From positions 1 through 8,651 of the forward strand of contig JAUWRE010000032.1 in the NCBI GenBank assembly GCA_030610725.1: DNA of 8,651 nucleotides, in the 5' to 3' direction. The DNA comes from Candidatus Aerophobota bacterium (GTDB lineage: Bacteria; Aerophobota; Aerophobia; Aerophobales; AE-B3A). Shown in pieces: positions 1 through 5,465 of this stretch; the stretch's first letter is position 1, and each line of letters starts with the position of its first letter. Under the pieces are notes generated by a model. It saw only the letters and a program-made list of their open reading frames with translations, had not been told where the DNA came from and did no database searches. Position numbers and translations under genes: made by a program.

Positions 1-40
1 TATCTCGAGAAAAACTTCAAAACGTATAAAACGACAGATT

Positions 41-75
41 ATACTAGATGCAAGATACGAACAACGAGATACGAG
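41..75. repeat. Degenerate 7-bp-periodic repeat array (ATACGAG-type)
   Basis: Five successive 7-base units can be read here: ATACTAG, ATGCAAG, ATACGAA, CAACGAG, ATACGAG. The array runs directly into GAATGTCCT. The 15-mer at 69-83 (ATACGAGAATGTCCT) matches 14 of 15 bases at 220-234, the right end of the nearby inverted-repeat element. This suggests a partial or decayed copy of the same element. Similar 7-base phasing recurs near 163-226, 1415-1449, 1521-1548 and 8484-8504. The function is unknown. Confidence 0.55.
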
Positions 76-93
76 AATGTCCTAAGGCATTTG

Positions 94-122
94 TTGCTCT
101 AAACTACCATTTTTGGTATAAT
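94..122 (+). promoter_or_regulatory. Putative extended -10 promoter
   Basis: A perfect TATAAT at 117-122 is preceded by TGG at 114-116, giving the TGn extended -10 form. A weak -35 candidate, TTGCTC (3 of 6 matches), lies at 94-99 with a 17-nt spacer. Transcription would start near 129 and run through the inverted-repeat element at 135-240 before reaching the kinase gene at 449, a leader of about 320 nt. It is the best promoter-like site upstream of that gene, but no experimental support is possible here. Confidence 0.35.
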
Positions 123-134
123 GCTATCAAGAAA

Positions 135-240
135 TATCGAAGGACAATTTCTTCCGTCGCCGTTCTCGTATTGCGTCGTGCGTGATGCGTATTGCGCAAT
201 ACGACATACGATATACGCAATACGAGATTGTCCTTCGATA
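135..240. repeat. 106-bp inverted-repeat element with heptad-repeat core (MITE-like)
   Basis: The ends are a perfect 14-bp inverted repeat: TATCGAAGGACAAT at 135-148 and its complement at 227-240. Inside it a second perfect 11-bp pair joins 165-175 (CTCGTATTGCG) to 216-226. The core holds a perfect 16-bp palindrome at 188-203 (CGTATTGCGCAATACG). The interior reads in 7-base steps, GTATTGC-like on the left and GCAATAC-like on the right, meeting at the centre. The whole can fold into a long hairpin with a 16-nt bulge on the left arm. It has no coding capacity and no clear target-site duplication. It could be a miniature transposon-like element or an RNA/DNA structural repeat. Confidence 0.7.
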
Positions 241-448
241 GACCATACAATTTCCTAGTTCATCAAGAGAAATATTTATATAAGGGCATTGGATGAAATG
301 TCAAGGAGCTTAAAATAGGCAGAGAACTAACCACTGGTTTAACCGCTCGATCCAAAAAAGAGATGGGAGAGGTGACTAATGTAAAGAATGGAAAAACTGC
401 GTCAGATACAGATTGAAGAAATAATAGAAGGAGGGAGCAGAAAAACAA
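241..448 (+). other. Untranslated leader region of the PfkB gene
   Basis: No gene is credible in this stretch. It contains a short dyad (AACCA-c-TGGTT, 329-339), a weak TAAAAT at 311-316 without a convincing -35, and a 17-codon ATG reading frame at 363-416 that lacks a ribosome site and any recognisable sequence. It ends in the ribosome site of the downstream kinase gene. Together with 1-240 it makes up a 448-base stretch without a supported gene. Confidence 0.5.
428..435 (+). promoter_or_regulatory. Ribosome binding site of the PfkB gene
   Basis: AAGGAGGG is a near-complete Shine-Dalgarno match, but it sits 13 nt before the ATG at 449, farther than the usual 5-9 nt. No start codon lies between a stop (TAG, 425-427) and this ATG in the same frame. 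The next in-frame ATG (476) has no ribosome site and would remove the first beta strand. The ATG at 449 is therefore the supported start despite the spacing. Confidence 0.7.
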
Positions 449-1420
449 ATGGAAAAAAGAATTGATGTTGTCTGCATGGGTATTCTGGTAGCAGATATTC
501 TCACCAGCCCTATTGACAGAATACCTGAAGCAGGTCAACTGGCATCGGCTGATGAAATTTTCCTTTCTGGCGGTGGCCATGCGCATAATACACCTATCTC
601 TTTAGCCAGGCTAGGAGCGAAAGTCGCCGTCATGGGAAAGGTAGGAGATGACCTTTTTGGCAACTTTGTCATAGAGGATTTAAGAAAAGAAGGAGTAGAT
701 ACTTCAAGAATCACTATATCCAATAAATACGGAACCTCCAAGACAATTACTATCCTTACGCCTTGCGAGGACAGAAGATTTATCCACACAACAGGTGCCA
801 ATGCTGATTTTGGTGTAGAAGATATTGATTACGAATATCTCAAGCAGGCAAAAGTTCTTTATGTAGGAGGATATGGTGTTCTTCCCAAATTAGATGAGGA
901 TTCTCTGGTGGAAGTTTTAAAATTCGCCAAAGAGAATGATATTATTACCCTGTTAGATGTGGTAATTCCTCATACAGAGTCTAACTGGATAAACAAGTGT
1001 AAAAAAGCACTTAAGTTCACTGATTTTTTTCTCCCCAATAATGACGAGGCAAAAATAATCACCGGCCAGACTGAGCCTGAAGAACAGGCAGAACAACTCC
1101 TTAAATATAATCCTGAAATAACGGTAATTATTACTATGGGAGGAAACGGTTCACTGGTAAGAACCAAAGATAAGATTATCCGAGCCTCGAGTTACAAAAT
1201 TGAGGTTGTAGACGGATCGGGAGGGGGAGATGCATTTTCTGCCGGCCTTATCTTTGGTTTGATGAATAACTGGAATTTAATTGATACACTAAAACTTGCC
1301 AGTGCGATGGGAGCATCTGCAGTAAGAAAGATGGGTACTACCCCTGGCGTATTTACCAGAGAAGAGGCGACAAGCTTCATCCAGAATAACCAAATAAAGA
1401 TAACTCACGAAAAAAGATAG
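449..1420 (+). CDS. PfkB/ribokinase-family carbohydrate kinase
   Basis: A cytoplasmic kinase of 323 residues, normal for the PfkB/ribokinase family, which phosphorylates sugars or nucleosides using ATP and Mg2+. Visible hallmarks in order: an N-terminal strand (DVVCMGILVADI, 6-17); the PfkB N-terminal signature GGGHAHNTPISLARLG with the conserved Asn47 (41-56); GKVGDDLFG (63-71); the NxxE Mg/phosphate motif as N197-N-D-E200; TMGGNGS (229-235) in the nucleotide-binding part; and the C-terminal signature D255-GSGGGDAFSAG with the catalytic base expected at Asp261. The common form of that last motif is DTTGAGD, so the anion-hole segment here is GGGD rather than GAGD. The substrate (ribose, fructose, adenosine, 2-keto-3-deoxygluconate or another) cannot be assigned. 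It is transcribed alone and converges on a dehydrogenase gene behind a strong hairpin. Its stop codon lies in the first unit of a heptad repeat, so the extreme C-terminus may have been altered by repeat insertion. Confidence 0.93.
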   Translation: MEKRIDVVCMGILVADILTSPIDRIPEAGQLASADEIFLSGGGHAHNTPISLARLGAKVAVMGKVGDDLFGNFVIEDLRKEGVDTSRITISNKYGTSKTITILTPCEDRRFIHTTGANADFGVEDIDYEYLKQAKVLYVGGYGVLPKLDEDSLVEVLKFAKENDIITLLDVVIPHTESNWINKCKKALKFTDFFLPNNDEAKIITGQTEPEEQAEQLLKYNPEITVIITMGGNGSLVRTKDKIIRASSYKIEVVDGSGGGDAFSAGLIFGLMNNWNLIDTLKLASAMGASAVRKMGTTPGVFTREEATSFIQNNQIKITHEKR

Positions 1421-1548
1421 CGTATGGCGGATAGCGTTTAGCGTATAGTGAAAAACAAAGAGCACAAAAAGGTATCGTATTGCGTAGATGGTGAGAATTC
1501 GATTCACGCTCTTCTTTTTCGATATACTAAATACGATATACCATATAC
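1415..1548. repeat. Heptad-periodic repeat region, two opposed arrays
   Basis: The left array reads AGATAGC, GTATGGC, GGATAGC, GTTTAGC, GTATAGT (1415-1449). The right array reads GATATAC, TAAATAC, GATATAC, CATATAC (1521-1548). The left units are roughly the reverse complement of the right ones (GCTATAC versus GATATAC), the same head-to-head arrangement as in the 135-240 element. A middle segment around 1472-1510 is more degenerate and includes GTATCGTATTGCG. The first unit overlaps the kinase stop codon at 1418-1420. There is no coding potential on either strand beyond chance frames. Confidence 0.55.
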
Positions 1549-1549
1549 G

Positions 1550-1626
1550 AAAAAAGGGGACAGGCTACTTTATTCAGCGTATGAAGGCTTCTATTCTCAT
1601 CAATAAAGTAGCCTGTCCCCTTTTTT
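1550..1626. terminator. Perfect 25-bp hairpin, likely bidirectional terminator and dispersed repeat
   Basis: The left arm at 1550-1574 (A6, then GGGGACAGGCTACTTTATT) is fully complementary to the right arm at 1602-1626, with a 27-nt loop at 1575-1601. GC-rich stem bases are followed by a T run on either strand (T7 at 1621-1627 on plus, the A6 complement on minus), as expected for an intrinsic terminator serving both convergent genes. The right arm overlaps the dehydrogenase stop codon by one base. The core GGGGACAGGCTACTTT resembles palindromic repeats that I recall from several uncultured and deltaproteobacterial genomes near REP-type transposases; that link is from memory only. A degenerate half-copy lies at 8463-8479. 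Confidence 0.75.
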
Positions 1627-2666
1627 TATGGATTTATTAATATCTTCATCCCCTTTTTACTTTCAGCAAGAGCTAGTCCTTCTTCTAATCTTTCCAGAGG
1701 CAAGCGATGAGTAACCAGCTCCCTTATCCTTACCTTTTCTTGAGAGATAAGACTGAGGGCAAGCTCATTATGATAGGGAGCTGACCCATGTGTCCCCACC
1801 ACATAGAACTCTCCGTAATGGATTAGATTAGAGTTGAATTTTATAAAGGGATTGTCTAAGGGTAGTCCCCCAAAAAAGTTAATTATACCACGCGGAGCAA
1901 CCATAGAAAGAGATTCTTCCTGAGCTTTTCCGCTAGGGCAGGAAACGATTATCCTATCTGCTCCTCTCCCCTCTGTCTCCTCTTTTATCCTCTGGATAGC
2001 ATTCTCTGAAGAGGGATTAATCACTATATCTGGGAAAGCGAATTTCTTAGCAAAATCTATTCTCTCTCTAGATAATTCTACTAGTATAGTCCTGGAGGCT
2101 CCCTTTGCCTTAGCTAACTGTAGATGAATGCATCCCAAGGGACCGGCTCCTACTACCACTACCGTATTTCCCAAGTCGATGTGGGAAAGCTGTTGTCCAT
2201 TTATAGCACAGGCGAGAGGCTCAGCCAGAGCTGCTTCTTCAAAAGAAAGTTCAGAAGGAATAGTATTTACACATCCATTGCGGACTGCATCCTCAGGAAC
2301 TACCATAAACTCAGCAAATCCTCCATCATAATGATAGCCTATGGCAGTAAGATTAATACACATACTCTGCATCCCTCGCCGACAATAGTGACATCTCCCG
2401 CAAGGAATAGCTGGCGCAATTGCCACTTTCTCTCCCAGCTTATGACCTTCAACTCTTTTACCTATTTCAACAATTTCTCCTGAAAGTTCATGACCGGTAA
2501 TTCTGGGAAATCTCATATGTTTATGACCGTGGTGATAGACTCTTATATCTGTACCACATATACTGCAAGCCTTGACTTTTATAAGTATTTCCTGGGGAGA
2601 AGGAGTGGGGCAAGAAATGTCTTCCATCTCCAGGTTTTCAATTCCCTTTAAAACAGCCGCTTTCAT
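1626..2666 (-). CDS. Zinc-dependent medium-chain alcohol/polyol dehydrogenase
   Basis: A cytoplasmic NAD(P)-dependent oxidoreductase of 346 residues, the standard length for the sorbitol/threonine-dehydrogenase type of the MDR superfamily. The catalytic zinc ligands are visible as Cys37 (CSICGTD), His59-Glu60 (GHE) and Glu149 (AEP). The four structural-zinc cysteines are Cys89, Cys92, Cys95 and Cys103. The Rossmann glycine motif is VVGAGPLG (171-178). The acidic Glu197 at the end of the next strand (VELSRER) points to NAD rather than NADP. The exact substrate (sorbitol, iditol, threonine, galactitol or similar) cannot be fixed from sequence. The start is chosen from AAGGAG at 2674-2679, 7 nt before the ATG. 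It converges on the PfkB gene and shares its terminator hairpin. It is divergent from the DUF3108 gene, with its own TTGACA-N17-TATTCT promoter. Confidence 0.93.
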   Translation of the reverse strand: MKAAVLKGIENLEMEDISCPTPSPQEILIKVKACSICGTDIRVYHHGHKHMRFPRITGHELSGEIVEIGKRVEGHKLGEKVAIAPAIPCGRCHYCRRGMQSMCINLTAIGYHYDGGFAEFMVVPEDAVRNGCVNTIPSELSFEEAALAEPLACAINGQQLSHIDLGNTVVVVGAGPLGCIHLQLAKAKGASRTILVELSRERIDFAKKFAFPDIVINPSSENAIQRIKEETEGRGADRIIVSCPSGKAQEESLSMVAPRGIINFFGGLPLDNPFIKFNSNLIHYGEFYVVGTHGSAPYHNELALSLISQEKVRIRELVTHRLPLERLEEGLALAESKKGMKILINP

Positions 2667-2770
2667 TGTCTAGCTCCTTTAAATTCTTCTTTATTGAAAT
2701 GGCTAAGTTCTCTTCCAACGCTCCCTGTTCCAAACTGAATAGCTCTCTTCCTAAGCAAGCTCTTTCTTCG

Positions 2771-2799
2771 AGAATAGTAAATTCTTACGCCTCTGTCAA
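2771..2799 (-). promoter_or_regulatory. Promoter of the zinc dehydrogenase gene
   Basis: On the minus strand TTGACA (2799-2794, perfect) is followed after 17 nt by TATTCT (2776-2771, 4 of 6). The predicted start near 2764 gives a leader of about 98 nt before the ATG at 2666. It is divergent from the promoter at 2817-2844; the two -35 boxes are 17 nt apart. Confidence 0.5.
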
Positions 2800-2816
2800 C
2801 CGTAACGAGAAAAATT

Positions 2817-2844
2817 TTGACAAAGTACTGCTCTCTATTATATT
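2817..2844 (+). promoter_or_regulatory. Promoter of the DUF3108 gene
   Basis: A perfect TTGACA at 2817-2822 is followed after 16 nt by TATATT (2839-2844, 5 of 6). Transcription should start near 2851, leaving a leader of about 33 nt that contains AAGGA at 2873-2877, 6 nt before the ATG at 2884. Confidence 0.6.
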
Positions 2845-2854
2845 TAAGATATCT

Positions 2855-2864
2855 ACTGTACAGT
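2855..2864. promoter_or_regulatory. 10-bp palindrome at the DUF3108 transcription start
   Basis: ACTGTACAGT is a perfect 10-bp palindrome lying just after the predicted transcription start and before the ribosome site. The position suits a repressor operator, but a 10-bp palindrome can occur by chance and no second copy was found in the window. Confidence 0.25.
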
Positions 2865-2883
2865 TTTGCTGTAAGGAAACAGA

Positions 2884-3603
2884 ATGAAAAGAAAATTAGC
2901 AAAGCGGATAGCTCTTATACTTCTTTTCTTTGCCATTGCCTGCCCGGAACTGGGAGCTCACCCTTTTAAAACAGGAGAAAAGCTAACTTACACGGTAAAG
3001 CTCTTTCTTTTTTCTGTAGGAGAACAAATACTAGAGGTAAAAAAGATAACTCAGATAAATGGACAACTCACCTATCACCTTTACTCAAGAGTAGAAACCT
3101 CGGGTTGGGCTGATTTACTCTTTTCTTATAATCATAAATTGGAGAGTTTTGTTGATGTTGACACACTCTATCCTTGCCAAATAAGGAGTTATGCTCAGGA
3201 GGAAGATTCTCCTCCTAAAGAGATAATTGTTCAGATAGATCAAAAGAAAGGTGTAGCTTCTATCGAAAATCGAGCTACAGAAAAAAAGTGGGAGAGAAAA
3301 CTCTCAACTACCACTCTAGACATAACATCCTTAATCTACTGGCTGCGGAATCAGGAACTCAAGGTAGGGCAAATATTTTCCTTTCTTCTACTGGAAGATA
3401 CCAGCCTGCGGCCTATAAAGATTGAGGTAGTTAAGAAAGAAAAGGTGGGAAATGATCTAGCTTTTTTATGCTCAGAAGTAGGCTCAGGTAAAATAAAAAT
3501 ATGGTTTTCAGCCGATAAAAATCATTTACCTCTCAGAATCGAGACAGACATCACCGTTGGAACACTAACCTCCAAACTGGTCAAGATAGAGGACAGTCAG
3601 TAG
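2884..3603 (+). CDS. Exported DUF3108-like envelope protein
   Basis: A 239-residue protein with a clear signal peptide: basic MKRKLAKR, a hydrophobic core to about residue 20, and likely cleavage after LGA at residue 25. The mature part begins HPFKTGEKLTYTVKL, matching the F-x-x-GE-x-L-x-Y opening of DUF3108 proteins. It continues with features I associate with that family: an SxVETSGWADLLFSY-like segment (around 68-81), the DxxTLYP motif (91-97), DITSLIYWLRNQELKVG (around 146-162) and WFSADKNHLPLRI (around 208-220). DUF3108 members are predicted periplasmic or surface beta-rich proteins of unknown function. The Cys at residue 20 (FAIAC) is a poor lipobox, so a lipoprotein is possible but not favoured. 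It has its own promoter and a good ribosome site. Its last 7 bases overlap the end of the convergent outer-membrane gene. Confidence 0.8.
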   Translation: MKRKLAKRIALILLFFAIACPELGAHPFKTGEKLTYTVKLFLFSVGEQILEVKKITQINGQLTYHLYSRVETSGWADLLFSYNHKLESFVDVDTLYPCQIRSYAQEEDSPPKEIIVQIDQKKGVASIENRATEKKWERKLSTTTLDITSLIYWLRNQELKVGQIFSFLLLEDTSLRPIKIEVVKKEKVGNDLAFLCSEVGSGKIKIWFSADKNHLPLRIETDITVGTLTSKLVKIEDSQ

Positions 3604-5444
3604 AGCTTACCCTTCAAGCCAAAATAAAGCTTTTGCGCAGAAGGTTTATAATCTTTCCAGAGGTAGTAATTATTATTTAACAAGAACTCAATAAAGAGCT
3701 CTAAATCTTCACCTATCATCCTGGAGATTTCAAATCTATGCTTCCAGCCATCAGGCATCTCATCATCTATGTTTTCCTCATAATATCTTTTGTCTATAAA
3801 CTCAGACCCCATATTAATCTTCCAGCCACCTGTACTCCATACTAACCAGATATCAACCATATTCTGAGGATAGTGAGGAATTACTTTGCCAGGGTCGTCA
3901 AGATTTTCTGCTTTTTGGTAGGTATAGGAAATCCCCTGTTCAAGAGTCTCACCCACATGAAGCAGTAAATCTAGCTTTGCTCCCCGGGAGCTCATATTGC
4001 GAATTTCTGGTCTAGCCAGGGAATTCGCACTATCCCAATTCCAGATGATATCTTCTCCTCTATTGTAGAATACTCCTAAAGATAAATCCGCAACAGAAGA
4101 AAGCTCATATTTCAACTGAGCTTCATAGTTCCAAAGCTTTACCATTCTATCCAGCTCTTCGTTTACATCTATGTAATCTCGAGAAAGATATAAATCATCA
4201 AATTCAGGAATGTAGAACTCTCTTTCGGCCTCTACCTGAAGTCGCAATTTAGGGTTAAACTGCTCAGTTAGTTTTAAATGAGGAAGGACTTCACTAGTTA
4301 CACCCTCTATTTTTTTGATACCCACTTCCAGACCTAGACTCAGGCCTTTTATAATTTTAAAATCTATGGCCTCATCTTTTATCCAAAGGTGAAACTGGCT
4401 CTTATCTGCATAAGAGCTATTCTCAGCTCTAATTCCTACATTGAGAGGAACCTGTGGAATTTCCAATTCTAATTGAGCTCCAGGATTAAAATCCTGATAA
4501 CTCACACCTTCATCTTCCACTTCTGCATTCTCTGCCCAACCAGTAATCTTGAAAATATTGCCTCCCTGAAGCTTAAAGGCCAGCTCTCCTGCCAGACCAA
4601 CTTTATCTTTTTTTCTCTTTTTTTCCCCCGGAAGCTCCATTTTCTTCTGGTATCCATCGATACTAAAAAGTGCGTTTTTATTCCCGGCAAAATCCCAGAT
4701 AAACCTGGTATTTAACCAATCCTCGTCCTTGCCCAGAGCAGAACCATCTTTTTCATAGGTAATCCACTGAGGAGCAGAATACCTGCCCAGGGAAAGAAAA
4801 TGTATCATCTTATCTTTTTTTCTCCCATAATCTAAGCGATAGTTAAAGTTATCGTAGGCAGCAAGGGAAGCGGAGATATAAAGATAGGGAAGAGGGGATT
4901 CCTCTTTTGAAAGAGGACGATAAGCTCTCTCTCTTGGAGGAAACTGAATAAATGCCTCTGTTAGAGACTTTTCTCCCCGTATGGGCATGAAGGAAAGAGC
5001 TTTAACTCTAGTTGTTATGTATCTGGCTGGAGTGTAGCTGACAGAAAGTCGAGATAGACGAGGCTCCAGGAGAACAATAGGAGAAATCTCTTTTCTTTCC
5101 TCCATAAACCCCTCCGCAAACCCCTCTGCAGAAGGAAGTCTCTCTTTTAGGCTCTCTTCCACCCTTCTTTCTAACCCAGGGAAGGAGAGGGAATGAGAAT
5201 AAGTCTTCTTACCCAAAGTAACTTGAAGAAAATAGTCAATCATACTCTTTTCTCCCCGAATGGGCATAAAAGAAAGAGTTCTGGTTCTCATCACTTCTAG
5301 ATAAGACCTGTCTGTTCCTTTAACTACGACAATAGGCAGTTCGGTAGGAAGAGGTTTTTCCTTTGCCGGCTCTTCTGCACCTACCAAGTTTGATAAAGAT
5401 AAAAAAAACAAAGCTACTAATACAAAAACCATCCTTTTAATCAT
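3597..5444 (-). CDS. Outer-membrane beta-barrel protein, TonB-receptor-like, with duplicated N-terminal module
   Basis: A 615-residue protein with a signal peptide (MIKRMVFVLVALFFLSLSNLVGA, cleavage near residue 23). A proline-rich linker leads to PIVVVKG (37-43), which resembles a TonB box or the start of a receptor N-terminus. Residues about 37-180 hold two related modules, each containing the identical 11-mer LSFMPIRGEKS (57-67 and 150-160) at similar distances from a PIV[VL] strand. From about 186 the sequence alternates in beta-barrel fashion to the end. The last stretch (NNNYYLWKDYKPSAQKLYF, then GLKGKLY) resembles the final strands of TonB-dependent receptors and ends in an aromatic residue, as the Bam-recognised beta signal requires. 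I see no convincing plug domain, so it may be a plug-less barrel rather than a true transporter. The cargo is unknown. The start is supported by AAGGAGAGG at 5448-5456. It follows the TPR gene by 21 nt, so it is probably co-transcribed with it. Confidence 0.8.
   Translation of the reverse strand: MIKRMVFVLVALFFLSLSNLVGAEEPAKEKPLPTELPIVVVKGTDRSYLEVMRTRTLSFMPIRGEKSMIDYFLQVTLGKKTYSHSLSFPGLERRVEESLKERLPSAEGFAEGFMEERKEISPIVLLEPRLSRLSVSYTPARYITTRVKALSFMPIRGEKSLTEAFIQFPPRERAYRPLSKEESPLPYLYISASLAAYDNFNYRLDYGRKKDKMIHFLSLGRYSAPQWITYEKDGSALGKDEDWLNTRFIWDFAGNKNALFSIDGYQKKMELPGEKKRKKDKVGLAGELAFKLQGGNIFKITGWAENAEVEDEGVSYQDFNPGAQLELEIPQVPLNVGIRAENSSYADKSQFHLWIKDEAIDFKIIKGLSLGLEVGIKKIEGVTSEVLPHLKLTEQFNPKLRLQVEAEREFYIPEFDDLYLSRDYIDVNEELDRMVKLWNYEAQLKYELSSVADLSLGVFYNRGEDIIWNWDSANSLARPEIRNMSSRGAKLDLLLHVGETLEQGISYTYQKAENLDDPGKVIPHYPQNMVDIWLVWSTGGWKINMGSEFIDKRYYEENIDDEMPDGWKHRFEISRMIGEDLELFIEFLLNNNYYLWKDYKPSAQKLYFGLKGKLY
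4965..5276 (-). repeat. Duplicated module within the outer-membrane gene
   Basis: The two 33-base copies encoding LSFMPIRGEKS lie at 5244-5276 and 4965-4997 and match at 28 of 33 bases; all five differences leave the 11 residues unchanged. The copies are 279 bases (93 codons) apart. Flanking protein similarity is weaker but extends to PIVVVK/PIVLLE before, and to a hydrophobic helix or strand after (SMIDYFLQ / SLTEAFIQ). This indicates an in-frame duplication whose core has been conserved. Confidence 0.7.
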
Positions 5445-5465
5445 TTTCCTCTCCTTATCACCCTT

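Noticed and set aside
41..240. Possible CRISPR array
   Set aside because: The units are 7 bases, vary in sequence and have no unique spacers of 25-40 bases.
135..240. Possible tRNA or structured RNA gene
   Set aside because: There is no cloverleaf, anticodon arm or CCA-type end; the fold is a simple long hairpin made of repeats.
363..416. 17-codon possible leader peptide before the kinase gene
   Set aside because: It has no Shine-Dalgarno site and no run of regulatory codons or attenuator hairpin after it.
263..586. 107-codon minus-strand frame over the leader and 5' end of the kinase gene
   Set aside because: It is antisense to a well-supported gene and its sequence shows no domain or signal of its own.
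2666..2887. 73-codon plus-strand frame in the same intergenic region
   Set aside because: It would begin at a TTG without a ribosome site and runs across both promoters; the composition does not look like protein.
2663..2902. 79-codon minus-strand frame ending in an ATGA overlap with the dehydrogenase start
   Set aside because: It covers the divergent promoters and the start of the DUF3108 gene, and resembles no family I know. The overlap is coincidental, since the dehydrogenase has its own ribosome site.
2884..2960. Lipoprotein signal (FAIAC) in the DUF3108 protein
   Set aside because: The residues before Cys20 fit the lipobox poorly, and a standard cleavage site after LGA is available five residues on.
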